Of a stretch of 64,000 nucleotides of DNA, positions 33,516 through 41,616 are shown one piece after another. The position numbers were made by a program, and so were the translations under genes. Origin of the DNA: Bryobacter sp. (GTDB lineage Bacteria > Acidobacteriota > Terriglobia > Bryobacterales > Bryobacteraceae). Under the pieces are notes generated by a model. It searched no databases and was not told the DNA's origin. It saw nothing but the letters and a program-made list of their open reading frames with translations. Each line of letters starts with the position of its first letter. The first letter of the stretch is position 1. The stretch covers positions 1 to 64,000 of the forward strand of contig JALHNI010000008.1 of assembly GCA_022843605.1 (NCBI GenBank), given 5' to 3'.

Positions 33516-35877
33516 CGATTTAGCCGCGATCGCGGCCGACACGGCCCCCGCTGAGCGTGAGGCTTTGTACCGGGCACGGCCTGATCTGCGCGACGAGGTG
33601 GAGTCTCTGCTGCGTTTTCTGGAAGAAGGGTCGGGGCCTCTCGATTCGTTGCCGTCATCGGCTAGCCCGCAATCACTGGCAGGCCACCAGATTGGGGCCT
33701 ATCGGATTCTCCGTGAGCTTGGCCAGGGTGGCATGGGGGAAGTGTGGCTCGCCCGCCGCAGCGATCCACAACTGGAGCAGTTGGTAGCGCTGAAGCTGGC
33801 GCGCGTCTCATTTCAGTCGGAGTTCTTCGCCCGGCGATTCATCGAGGAACGCCAGATTCTGGCGCGGCTGGAACACGCCAACATTGCGCGTCTGTTGGAC
33901 GGTGGGCTGACGGACGGCGGAGCGCCCTACCTGGTGATGCAGTACGTCGAGGGCGTTCCGCTGGACGAGTGGTGCGCGACGAACGAACTGGACACGGCGG
34001 AACGGATCCGGCTTTTCCTGAAAGTTTGCGCCGCCGTGCAGTATGCGCATGAGCATTTGGTGGTGCATCGCGATTTGAAGCCGGCGAACATTCTGGTGAC
34101 CGCGGAAGGCGAGCCGATGCTGCTGGACTTCGGCACCGCCCGGCTCACCGAAACTTCGGAGCAGAGCGGAGCTACCCAGACTGCGCTGCCGATGATGACG
34201 CTCCGCTATGCCAGCCCGGAACAGGTGGACGGCCTTTCCGGCACCACGCGCAGCGATGTCTATGCTTTGGGCGTGGTGCTGTACGAATTGCTGACGGGAC
34301 GGTGGCCCTACGTGGACGAACCCGTCCACCTGCGCGTGATCGCGGAGAGCGAACCGATCGCGCCGAGCAAGGTGAACGGCGAACGTGCCCGGGAGTTGGC
34401 CGGAGATCTGGACAGCATTCTCTTGAAGGCGCTCGAGAAAAAGCCGGCGCGGCGCTATGGCACGGTCGCCCAACTGGCGGATGATCTGCGCCGCTATCTG
34501 GCCGGCGAGCCCGTCACAGCGCGCAATGCGACCTGGAGCTACAGAACTGGGAAGTTCCTTCGGCGTCACCGTTGGAGCGCGGCTGCCGCCGCGGTACTCG
34601 TCCTGACCTTGGGCGTCGCTACCGGCGTCAGTTTGCGGCAAGCGCGAATTGCCGAGCGGGAACGCGCGAAGGCCGAAGCGGTGGCCGGGTTCGTTGAACG
34701 GCTACTGGGCGCATCCCGCTCCGGCGGGGTGACCCCGCTGGCCAGTCGCGGCCGGGACCTGCGCGTCGTGGAGGTGATCGACGATGCGGCCAAGAGCGTC
34801 GGCGATGAATTCAAAGACAATCCTGAAGTGGAAGCCGGGCTACGCTCCACCATCGCGAGCACTTACATGGCGTTGGGGCAGAATCGGGAAGCGGTTCCGC
34901 ACGTAGAGCGAGCCGTCGCCCTCGCCGAAAGCGCGCACGGGGAGAATGACGCGGCGACCGCGCGTGCCCTGACGGCTCGGGGACGATTGCGCATGGCGGC
35001 CGGCAACTACACAGGCGCCCAGGAGGATTTCAACCGCGCGCTACGGACGTTGACGATGCTGGGCAGTCCGGATCTCCCGTTTCTGCACAGCCTGATGGGT
35101 GAAGGCGCCTACCGGACCGGCGACCTGAAGACCGCGCGCCAGCACTTTGAAGCATCGCTGGCCGGGATGCGCCTTTCGTTCGGCACGAAGCATCTGGCTA
35201 CGGCGACGCTCATCAACAGTATCGGGGTGATCGCGGACGAGGAAGGTGATGCGCCGGCGGCGGAGCGCTACTTTCAGGAAGCCGCGGACATCCTGCGGGC
35301 GATGCCGGGTCCCCCGGGCAATACGGTCTATCCCTTGTTTGGCCTGCAACGCGTTCATTTTCTGCGAGGGGAGTTGGACCGAGCCAAGTTAATTGGCGAG
35401 GAGGCCTACCGGATTGCGCTTCGGCAGGGAGGCGAAACGCATCGCACAACCGCCACAGCCTTGAGTGTGCTGTCGCTCACCAAGGCCCACCTTAGCGAGC
35501 GGGACGCCGAAAACGGAGCTCGGAAGGCCGTACAGATTTGCCAAGCCGTTTACCCTGCCGGGCATCTTGAGATTGCGCGCGCGTCCAACTTTCTGGCGCG
35601 CGTTCTTCTGATCAACGGGAAGCCAGCCGAGGCTGAAAGTCTGTTGCGCGAGGCCTATGCGATGGCTCGAAAGGTTTACCCGAAGCCAAACTGGCGCCCG
35701 GCGGAATCGCTCCTGTTTCTCGGCCAGGCGCTGGCAGCTCAGGGGCACCTGGAAGAGGGACGCCAATCTGCGCAAGCCGGCTTGCGGGAGTTTGAGACTG
35801 TGTTCCCCGGCGGCCATCCCCGCGTGGATGAGGCCCGGCGCGTTTATCGATCTGTAGGACGTACGGGGAAGGACTAA
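33487..35877 (+). CDS. Ser/Thr protein kinase with C-terminal TPR repeats
   Basis: A 796-residue kinase. The N-terminal 70 residues are a helical leader. The kinase domain has GQGGMGEVW, VALKLAR, HRDLKPANI (D196), DFGTARL and ASPEQVDG. A membrane segment follows (AAAAVLVLTLGVATGVSL near residue 365), then about 400 residues of TPR repeats (EVEAGLRSTIASTYMALGQN, AERYFQEAADILRAM, AESLLREAYAMARKV). The cytosolic kinase should phosphorylate the cotranslated ECF sigma factor, with the TPRs as the sensor. ATG 33487 lies 29 nt inside the sigma gene, so the stoichiometry is coupled. Confidence 0.93.
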   Translation: MDALRWKEISDLAAIAADTAPAEREALYRARPDLRDEVESLLRFLEEGSGPLDSLPSSASPQSLAGHQIGAYRILRELGQGGMGEVWLARRSDPQLEQLVALKLARVSFQSEFFARRFIEERQILARLEHANIARLLDGGLTDGGAPYLVMQYVEGVPLDEWCATNELDTAERIRLFLKVCAAVQYAHEHLVVHRDLKPANILVTAEGEPMLLDFGTARLTETSEQSGATQTALPMMTLRYASPEQVDGLSGTTRSDVYALGVVLYELLTGRWPYVDEPVHLRVIAESEPIAPSKVNGERARELAGDLDSILLKALEKKPARRYGTVAQLADDLRRYLAGEPVTARNATWSYRTGKFLRRHRWSAAAAAVLVLTLGVATGVSLRQARIAERERAKAEAVAGFVERLLGASRSGGVTPLASRGRDLRVVEVIDDAAKSVGDEFKDNPEVEAGLRSTIASTYMALGQNREAVPHVERAVALAESAHGENDAATARALTARGRLRMAAGNYTGAQEDFNRALRTLTMLGSPDLPFLHSLMGEGAYRTGDLKTARQHFEASLAGMRLSFGTKHLATATLINSIGVIADEEGDAPAAERYFQEAADILRAMPGPPGNTVYPLFGLQRVHFLRGELDRAKLIGEEAYRIALRQGGETHRTTATALSVLSLTKAHLSERDAENGARKAVQICQAVYPAGHLEIARASNFLARVLLINGKPAEAESLLREAYAMARKVYPKPNWRPAESLLFLGQALAAQGHLEEGRQSAQAGLREFETVFPGGHPRVDEARRVYRSVGRTGKD

Positions 35878-35883
35878 TTGGGG

Positions 35884-36468
35884 CTAGGCGCCGAACTTGG
35901 CGTGAAAGACCAGGTCCGACAGCGGCTTACGTTCACTGAGGGCCACTTCGCCCGTTTGGAACTGCGGATCGAGCGTCATGGGTTCGCCTTCGTAGCCAAT
36001 CGCGAACGCCGCGGCCGCCACATAGCCTTCCGGAATTCCGAGCACCTTGAGGCAGGCTTCCGGATCGTAACCGCCCATCTGGTGCACCTTCAAGCCCTCG
36101 TACTCGGCCTGCAGAGCAAGTTGAGCCATGGCCTGGCCGGTATCGTAACGAGCCCAATCATTGGGCTTGCCGTTGTTGGTAAAGGCAAGTTTCGCCACAG
36201 CGATGCCCAACAGCGCCGCCGACTTGGCCCAGGCCTGATTGAACGGCACCAAAGTGCTGAGAATTCCCGCAAAACCTTCTGTATCGCTGGCGTGCGCGAT
36301 CACGAATCGCCACGGCTGTTCGTTGTAGCAGGAAGGCGCCCAACGGGCAGCCTCGAGCAAGCGCTCAAGCACCGCCGGCTCAATGGCCTGACTCGTAAAG
36401 GCGCGCGGGCTCCAGCGCTGATGGATCAGAGGTTGCAGGCCATTGGGACGGTTGGTGTTGTTCTTCAT
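35884..36468 (-). CDS. Nitroreductase family protein
   Basis: A 194-residue flavoprotein of the nitroreductase fold. WSPRAFTSQAIEPAVLERLL and EAARWAPSCYNEQPWRFVI near residues 19-55 are the FMN-binding N-terminal motif; the GIPEGYVAAAAFAIGYEGEP segment is the C-terminal FMN loop. It reduces nitroaromatics, quinones or similar electrophiles with NAD(P)H. It ends the MarR-pirin-nitroreductase set on the minus strand, with 7 nt to the pirin gene, suggesting a response to aromatic or electrophilic compounds controlled by the MarR protein. Confidence 0.93.
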   Translation of the reverse strand: MKNNTNRPNGLQPLIHQRWSPRAFTSQAIEPAVLERLLEAARWAPSCYNEQPWRFVIAHASDTEGFAGILSTLVPFNQAWAKSAALLGIAVAKLAFTNNGKPNDWARYDTGQAMAQLALQAEYEGLKVHQMGGYDPEACLKVLGIPEGYVAAAAFAIGYEGEPMTLDPQFQTGEVALSERKPLSDLVFHAKFGA

Positions 36469-36475
36469 TCTTGGT

Positions 36476-37174
36476 TTACTTCAAATCGAAAGCGATCAGT
36501 TCGGTATTCACTGACGCGGTGAAGGTGAGCTCACCTTCATTCTGGATGGCGGCACCGTCTCCTGTCGAGAGCGGCTGGCCATTTAACGTGAGTTGGCCTT
36601 CGGCGACCTGCACCCAAACGGCTCGGCCGGAAGCCACGGGAAGGGTGACGCTTTGGCCGGCGTCCAGGATGAGCGCGTACATCTTCGCGTCAGCCTCGAT
36701 CTTTAGGGAACCGTCGTCACCGCTGGGCGACGCGACGAGTTGCAGGCGGTTGCGACGCGCCTCGCGATCAAAGGTCTTCTGCGAATAGCCGGGTTTCACG
36801 TTCTCACGATCCGGCTCGATCCAGATCTGGAACAGGTGCACCGGCTCAGTCTTCGAAGCGTTGAATTCGCTGTGGAAGACGCCGCTGCCCGCGCTCATCG
36901 CTTGCAGTTCGCCGGGCCCGATCTGGCCTTCGCCACCAGTGGAGTCGCGATGGGCCAGGGCGCCCGAGTTCACCCACGTCAGAATCTCCATATTGTCGTG
37001 AGGATGCATGCCGAAGCCCTGGCCGCCGCCGAAACGGTCCTCATTGATCACCCGGAGGGCGCGGAAGCCCATCCGGCGCGGATCGTAGTAGTTGTTGAAG
37101 CTGAAGCTGTACTTCGCATCCAGCCAGGCGTTCTTGAAGGTGCCGCGTTCCGCCGAAGGACGAATCTCAATCAT
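36476..37174 (-). CDS. Pirin family protein (quercetinase-like cupin)
   Basis: A 232-residue bicupin. The metal-binding N-terminal cupin has MHPHDNMEILTWV, AHRDSTG and VFHSEFNAS (His/His/His plus Glu ligands). It includes the pirin hallmarks FNNYYDPRRMGF and LFQIWIEPD. Family members bind Fe(II) and some oxidise flavonols (quercetin 2,3-dioxygenase activity). The start is ATG 37174, because GGAAAGGA lies 7 nt upstream; a longer frame begins at 37216 but crosses the operator-like site. It is the first gene downstream of marR and probably cotranscribed with the nitroreductase. Confidence 0.92.
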   Translation of the reverse strand: MIEIRPSAERGTFKNAWLDAKYSFSFNNYYDPRRMGFRALRVINEDRFGGGQGFGMHPHDNMEILTWVNSGALAHRDSTGGEGQIGPGELQAMSAGSGVFHSEFNASKTEPVHLFQIWIEPDRENVKPGYSQKTFDREARRNRLQLVASPSGDDGSLKIEADAKMYALILDAGQSVTLPVASGRAVWVQVAEGQLTLNGQPLSTGDGAAIQNEGELTFTASVNTELIAFDLK

Positions 37175-37206
37175 CGAAGTTTCCTTTCCCATTGTGATTC
37201 CGTTAT

Positions 37207-37221
37207 TCGTTATCACGACTA
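37207..37221 (-). promoter_or_regulatory. Putative MarR operator, copy upstream of pirin
   Basis: On the minus strand this reads TAGTCGTGATAACGA. Fourteen of 15 bases match the site in front of marR (37683-37697), including the TCGT-N4-ACGA dyad. It lies 33-47 nt upstream of the pirin start. Confidence 0.5.
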
Positions 37222-37237
37222 ATAGATGCGCGAGCCC

Positions 37238-37672
37238 TTACTTGGATTCACACAGCCGTTCCAGCAGGCGGCTCAACTGCTGCAACTCCGTCTGGGTGAG
37301 GTGCCCCATCGTTTCGCGATGGTATCGTTGGATGGTTTCTTCCAGTGACTCGAGCACTCGCAGACCCTCGTTGGTGATGCGCGCCAGTTGCACCCGGCGA
37401 TCGGTGCGGCTGCGTTCGCGAACGATCCAGCCGGGCTTCTCCATGCGGTCAAACAGGCGCGTGACGTCGGGGTCCTGGTTGATCATTCGGGCGGCAACTT
37501 CGCCGCAGGGCAGTCCATCCGGGCCGGCGCCACGCAGAATCCGCAGGGCGTTGTACTGCGTGGGCGACACACCATACGGCTTCAGCGTCTGGTGAAGCAG
37601 ATTCATCATCCGGTCTGCCGCCCGTTGCAGCCTTACCCACGCATCGGACTCGAGCAGACGCTTGCCGGACAC
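37238..37672 (-). CDS. MarR family transcriptional regulator
   Basis: A 144-residue winged-helix protein from GTG 37672. SPTQYNALRILRGAGPDGLPCGEVAARM is split as recognition helix and preceding turn; DVTRLFDRMEKPGWIVRERS and DRRVQLARITNEGLRVLE are the wing and following helices. MarR proteins repress genes until a phenolic or oxidant ligand binds. One Cys (in LPCGEV) might sense oxidation. It lies immediately upstream of pirin and nitroreductase on the same strand, and a shared dyad motif occurs before both marR and pirin. Confidence 0.92.
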   Translation of the reverse strand: MSGKRLLESDAWVRLQRAADRMMNLLHQTLKPYGVSPTQYNALRILRGAGPDGLPCGEVAARMINQDPDVTRLFDRMEKPGWIVRERSRTDRRVQLARITNEGLRVLESLEETIQRYHRETMGHLTQTELQQLSRLLERLCESK

Positions 37673-37682
37673 TCTTTGATGA

Positions 37683-37705
37683 TAGTCGTGATGACGATAT
37701 TCGTC
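37683..37705. promoter_or_regulatory. Putative MarR operator in front of marR
   Basis: TAGTCGTGATGACGA (37683-37697) overlaps a second dyad, GACGA-TAT-TCGTC (37693-37705). The related sequence upstream of pirin makes an autoregulated MarR operator likely. The site fills the 31-nt gap after the phosphoesterase gene. Confidence 0.5.
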
Positions 37706-38444
37706 AACGACCTAGGGCGAGGCGGTTCGCCAGCAAGGGCGGCAGGCCCGCCGCCAGAATGTCGCTTTGCGCGCCGGCGACATCGTATTCCACGCGGCGA
37801 TACTCCACCCAGTTCGCCCCGCTCTCGTAGAAAGCGTAGGCCGCTCGCGGATCCTGATCGCGCGGCTGGCCGACGCTGCCGGGGTTGATCAGGCAACGTG
37901 TCTCGGGATCCCATTCGAAGACCGTTGACGTTGCGCTTGTGGCCACCCTCGAAATGGTCTGGACACGATGCCGGCGCAACGCAAAGCCGCCTTGCACATG
38001 GGTATGGCCGAAGAAGCCGAGCGCCGGCTCCAGATAATCGAGGGCGTCGCGAGCGGCGGCTGCGCTGGTGAGGTATTCGTCCTCATCAAGGGGCGCGCCA
38101 TGGATCAGGGCAAAATTTTCCAGCGGAAACGGCCCGCGCGGCAGTCCGCGCAGCCAGAGGCGGTTCTCCGCCGTCAGATTCTCCGTGGTCCAGATGGCCG
38201 CGGCCTGGGCGTAGTCGTTAAACCATTCCAGGCTGGAGAGGCCGCAGGCCACGCGGTCGTGATTGCCGCGGATGTTCCAGGCCACCTTCTCCCGCGCCCA
38301 GTTGACCACCTCATTCGGCGCGGCCCCGTAGCCGACAAAGTCCCCCAGGCAGAGGATGCTGTCGAACTGGCCGGCAGCGTCAGCCAGCACCGCTTCGAGG
38401 GCGTGCCAGTTGGCATGGATGTCACTCAGAATGAGGTAGCGCAC
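37704..38444 (-). CDS. Metallophosphoesterase, YfcE/MJ0936-type
   Basis: A 246-residue protein. The start is GTG 38444, giving MRYLILSDIHANWHALEAVL, the normal family beginning; GTG 38462 adds six residues. Metal-binding motifs: SDIHAN (D-x-H), LGDFVGYG (GD), GNHDR (GNHE type), IHGAP and GHTH. These calcineurin-like proteins hydrolyse phosphodiesters or phosphomonoesters with two metal ions; the cellular substrate is unknown. A very long upstream frame extends antisense through lipA and is not real. It is divergent from lipA. Confidence 0.92.
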   Translation of the reverse strand: MRYLILSDIHANWHALEAVLADAAGQFDSILCLGDFVGYGAAPNEVVNWAREKVAWNIRGNHDRVACGLSSLEWFNDYAQAAAIWTTENLTAENRLWLRGLPRGPFPLENFALIHGAPLDEDEYLTSAAAARDALDYLEPALGFFGHTHVQGGFALRRHRVQTISRVATSATSTVFEWDPETRCLINPGSVGQPRDQDPRAAYAFYESGANWVEYRRVEYDVAGAQSDILAAGLPPLLANRLALGR

Positions 38445-38477
38445 GAGAGGTAGATACTTCACAGTAGAGCATCCCTT

Positions 38478-39356
38478 ATGCTGAAAGGAGTGCTCGTTAA
38501 CATTGAACCCGCCAAACCGAAGCGTCCGGAGTGGCTCCGCGCTCCCGCCCCGGTGGGTGACAACTATCGCGACCTCAAAGATCTGGTCAGCCGGCTGAAG
38601 CTGCACACGGTGTGCGAAAGCGCCGCCTGCCCCAATATCGGCGACTGCTGGAACCGCCGCACGGCCACCTTCATGATCCTGGGCAACGTCTGTACGCGCC
38701 GCTGCGGCTTCTGCGCGGTGCAGAAGGGCGAGCCGCTTGAGGTGGACTACGACGAGCCTCGCCGCGTGGCCGAGGCCGTGGAGGCCATGGGGCTCAGCTA
38801 TGCCGTCATCACCTCCGTCAATCGCGACGACCGTAAAGACGGCGGCGCTGACCTCTTTGCCGCGGTGATTCGTGCCATTCGAGAACGCATCCCCGGCTGC
38901 AAAGTCGAAGTGCTGACGCCCGACTTTCAAGGCTCGCACTCCGCCATCGACATCGTCCTCGATGCCGCCCCGGACTGCTTCAACCACAACACGGAAACCG
39001 TGCCCCGCCTCTACCGGCAGGTCCGCTTGGGCGCCCGCTTTGAGCGTTCGCTCGATGTGCTGCACTATGCCAAAACCAGCCATCCTGAGATTCCGGCCAA
39101 GAGCGGCCTGATGCTGGGCCTGGGCGAGACCAACGCCGAGGTCCGCGAGACGATGCGCCAACTGCGAGCGGCCAAAGTCGACATTGTCACTCTGGGCCAG
39201 TATCTGCGGCCGTCGCCCAAGCACCTGCCCATCATTCGCTATGTGCCCACGAACGAGTTCGCCGAGTTGCGCGACTTCGGCTATTCGCTCGGCTTTCAGC
39301 ACGTGGAAGCGGGTCCACTGGTACGCAGTTCGTATCACGCCGACGAAGCCCTCTAA
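38478..39356 (+). CDS. lipA: Lipoyl synthase (radical SAM)
   Basis: A 292-residue radical SAM enzyme. Auxiliary-cluster cysteines are in CESAACPNIGDCW and the SAM-cluster motif is CTRRCGFC. TVLTPDF-type and LMLGLGET segments are present, and the C-terminal RSSYHADE supplies the conserved serine ligand. It inserts two sulfurs into protein-bound octanoyl groups to make lipoyl cofactor for pyruvate and 2-oxoglutarate dehydrogenases and glycine cleavage. All eight core residues are visible, so the enzyme should work. No lipB lies adjacent. Confidence 0.98.
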   Translation: MLKGVLVNIEPAKPKRPEWLRAPAPVGDNYRDLKDLVSRLKLHTVCESAACPNIGDCWNRRTATFMILGNVCTRRCGFCAVQKGEPLEVDYDEPRRVAEAVEAMGLSYAVITSVNRDDRKDGGADLFAAVIRAIRERIPGCKVEVLTPDFQGSHSAIDIVLDAAPDCFNHNTETVPRLYRQVRLGARFERSLDVLHYAKTSHPEIPAKSGLMLGLGETNAEVRETMRQLRAAKVDIVTLGQYLRPSPKHLPIIRYVPTNEFAELRDFGYSLGFQHVEAGPLVRSSYHADEAL

Positions 39357-39390
39357 CTGCGCGCTACACTAGTGGCGAACAACGGGCGAA

Positions 39391-40587
39391 ATGGCCACCA
39401 CCAACTTCCAGTCTCAGCTCTCGCTGCTGCGCAAGCGCATAACGCGCATCGACCGGAAGTTTGCGCCGGCCGCGCCCCCCGTTCGTGAGCTGCCCGGCGA
39501 ACTCGCCACCACCGCTCACGGCCAGCATTGGGAAGTGGAGCAGCATTACACCCAGCATGGCAACGTCGATACGGCGCATCTCTCGCGGTTGCCTGGGCAC
39601 CTGCTAAACGCCATCTCCGGCGGGGCCATTGCCGATGTGCCACCGGAGCGCTGGGCCTTCCTCGATACCGAGACCACGGGGCTCGCCGGCGGCACCGGCA
39701 CCGTTGCCTTCCTGGTCGGTGTCGGCCGCATCACCCCCGATGGCTTCGCGGTGCGCCAGTTCTTCATGCGCGATTTTGGCGAAGAAGCCAGCCAACTGGC
39801 AGCGCTCTCCGCCCACCTGAGCCAGTTCGATGTGCTGGTGACCTACAACGGTAAGAGCTTCGACGCGCCGCTGCTGGAGACGCGCTATCGCATGACTCGC
39901 GCCCCGCACCCACTCGCGCGGCTGGAGCACGTCGATCTACTCCACGGCGCCCGGCGGCTATGGAAGCTTCGCTTCGAAAGTTGCCGGCTGGTTGAGCTCG
40001 AACACCGCGTTCTGGGCTATACCCGTGTCGGCGACGTCCCCGGCGAGATGATCCCGCAGCTTTACTACGACTTCATCAAGCGTCCGCGCCCGGCGCTGCT
40101 GGAGCCGGTGTTGGAACACAACCGCCTCGATATCGTTTCCCTGGCTTGCCTGACGGCGATCGTTCCGCGCGCCTTCCACGAGCCGCACGAAATGGAGTTT
40201 ACCTCCGGCCAGGAGTTGATCGGCCTGGGCCGTTGGCTGCTGGCTGCGGAGCGCTTCGACGAAGGACTGGGTCTCATGCGCCGCGGCGTCGACTACCCCA
40301 TCCCCGATGACCTGATGTTTAAGACCCTTTGGGAGATCGCAGTGACGGAGAAGAAGCTCGGCCGAGGCCCCGGCGGCTTCGCCAACCTGGCCCAATCCGA
40401 CAACCCCTTCCGCGCCTTGGCGCTGGAGGAGTTGGCCATCCACTACGAGCATCGCGAGAAGAACTTCGCCATGGCCCTCGAGTTCACCGATGCCGCGCAG
40501 AAGGCAAAATCCGTCTCGCCGACGCTCGAACGCCGCCGTGAACGGCTCTCACTCAAGCTGTCGAAGAATCAGCGCCGCTTGCTGTAA
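39391..40587 (+). CDS. YprB-like ribonuclease H-fold 3'-5' exonuclease
   Basis: A 398-residue protein. WAFLDTETTGLAGGTGTVAFLVGVG near residue 87 (read as DTETTG) is the first DEDD exonuclease motif. VLVTYNGKSFDAPLLETRY provides the second Asp and EHNRLDIVSLA the third. The C-terminal 130 residues are helical, TPR-like. This matches the Bacillus YprB group (RNase_H_2). It probably trims nucleic acid 3' ends; a DNA repair or RNA role is not settled. It starts 34 nt after lipA. Confidence 0.88.
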   Translation: MATTNFQSQLSLLRKRITRIDRKFAPAAPPVRELPGELATTAHGQHWEVEQHYTQHGNVDTAHLSRLPGHLLNAISGGAIADVPPERWAFLDTETTGLAGGTGTVAFLVGVGRITPDGFAVRQFFMRDFGEEASQLAALSAHLSQFDVLVTYNGKSFDAPLLETRYRMTRAPHPLARLEHVDLLHGARRLWKLRFESCRLVELEHRVLGYTRVGDVPGEMIPQLYYDFIKRPRPALLEPVLEHNRLDIVSLACLTAIVPRAFHEPHEMEFTSGQELIGLGRWLLAAERFDEGLGLMRRGVDYPIPDDLMFKTLWEIAVTEKKLGRGPGGFANLAQSDNPFRALALEELAIHYEHREKNFAMALEFTDAAQKAKSVSPTLERRRERLSLKLSKNQRRLL

Positions 40588-40678
40588 GCCGCAATGTCAA
40601 TTTTTCTGGCGAACTGGCTAACCAGCGCGGCCTGTTTGGTCGATTAGACATGGAACGGTTACAATAGCGATTATCCTG

Positions 40679-41425
40679 ATGGGAAGTTTTCTCCGCGGCC
40701 TGAGTCTAGCCATATTTGGCCTTGCTTCCTCCCTTCACGCCCAACCTTTTGCTGCCCCTGACAAGCCGGATCCGGCGCGGGACCTGTTGGAGCGTTACTG
40801 GGAGCAGGAGAAGGCGCGTATCCCCTTGGTAAATGTCGCGATGGATTGCGAAATTGAAGCCACCGTCCCCAAGTGGAAGAAATCCAGCAAGATGACCGCC
40901 CTGCGCCTGATCTCGAAGATCGGTCGCATCACGTACCAGAAGCTCTCTTTCACCGGCGACGATCAGGTGAAACGCGATGTGATTGCCCGATACCTGACGG
41001 CCGAGACGGAAGCGCGTTCGCACACCGGCGATATCTCGCTGTCGCCCGCAAACTATAAGTTCACCTACAAGGGCCGGCTGGAGCAGGGCGGCAAAGTCGC
41101 TTACATTTTCCAGCTCAATCCCCGCGCCAAGCGCGTCGGCCTGTTTAAGGGAGATCTGTGGCTCGATGCCGAGACTGGTTTGCCCCTCCGGGAGTCCGGC
41201 CGTTTGGTGAAGAATCCTTCAGTTTTCTTCAAGAAGACGGAGTTTACCCGCACCTACGAAATTCGGGAGGGCAGGGCGTATCTCTCCACTTGGAACAGCT
41301 CCATCGATGCCCGCGTGGTGGGCCGTGTGGAGATGGCCGTGAAGTATTCGAACTATCAGACGCCCCCGCCGCAAGTTGCCGCCGACCCCACCGCCAACCC
41401 GCAAGCTTCCGCTAAAGTTTTTTGA
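40679..41425 (+). CDS. Secreted LolA-like outer-membrane lipoprotein-sorting fold protein
   Basis: A 248-residue protein with signal GSFLRGLSLAIFGLASSLHA. The body is beta-rich with segments such as KVAYIFQLNPRAKRVGLFKGDLWLDAETGLPLRE (split, this run is typical of LolA/MucB-like beta-sheets in which a lipoprotein or lipid is cradled). Acidobacteria have many such proteins of unknown function. TACAAT lies 13 nt before the start. The next 190 nt contain a hairpin and an intrinsic terminator. Function unproven. Confidence 0.6.
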   Translation: MGSFLRGLSLAIFGLASSLHAQPFAAPDKPDPARDLLERYWEQEKARIPLVNVAMDCEIEATVPKWKKSSKMTALRLISKIGRITYQKLSFTGDDQVKRDVIARYLTAETEARSHTGDISLSPANYKFTYKGRLEQGGKVAYIFQLNPRAKRVGLFKGDLWLDAETGLPLRESGRLVKNPSVFFKKTEFTRTYEIREGRAYLSTWNSSIDARVVGRVEMAVKYSNYQTPPPQVAADPTANPQASAKVF

Positions 41426-41449
41426 CCCGTTATCGGCCTCGCTTTCGCC

Positions 41450-41577
41450 TTCCCTATTGACAGGGAATTCATGAGCGGAGGAAAGACGCCTAACGAGCCA
41501 GAGACCTGTAGATAGAACATCCGACAGAGTAAAAGACAGAACGAAAGCGGCGCCCGTTTCACAGAGCGGGCGCTTTT
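41450..41577 (+). ncRNA. Candidate structured RNA ending in an intrinsic terminator
   Basis: Between two genes lies TTCCCT-ATTGAC-AGGGAA (41450-41467), a perfect 6-bp hairpin, then about 80 nt of purine-rich sequence (GGAGGAAAGACGCC) without an open frame, then the terminator at 41550-41577. It could be a small RNA, a 3'-UTR of the LolA-like gene or a regulatory leader. I do not recognise a known RNA family. Confidence 0.3.
41550..41577 (+). terminator. Rho-independent terminator
   Basis: A 7-bp stem GCGCCCG/CGGGCGC (41550-41556 with 41567-41573), a 10-nt loop and TTTT. A-rich sequence in front (ACGAAAG) could let it work in both directions. It ends the transcript of the LolA-like gene or of the candidate small RNA. 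Confidence 0.75.
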
Positions 41578-41616
41578 CGTTGTTGTGGATTCGCCCATGG
41601 GACAATGTGAGGGCAC

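Noticed and set aside
37704-39338. A 544-residue minus-strand frame covering the phosphoesterase and the whole antisense strand of lipA
   Set aside because: The first 290 residues are the antisense of lipA, which is clearly real on the plus strand. Only the part from GTG 38444 is a phosphoesterase.
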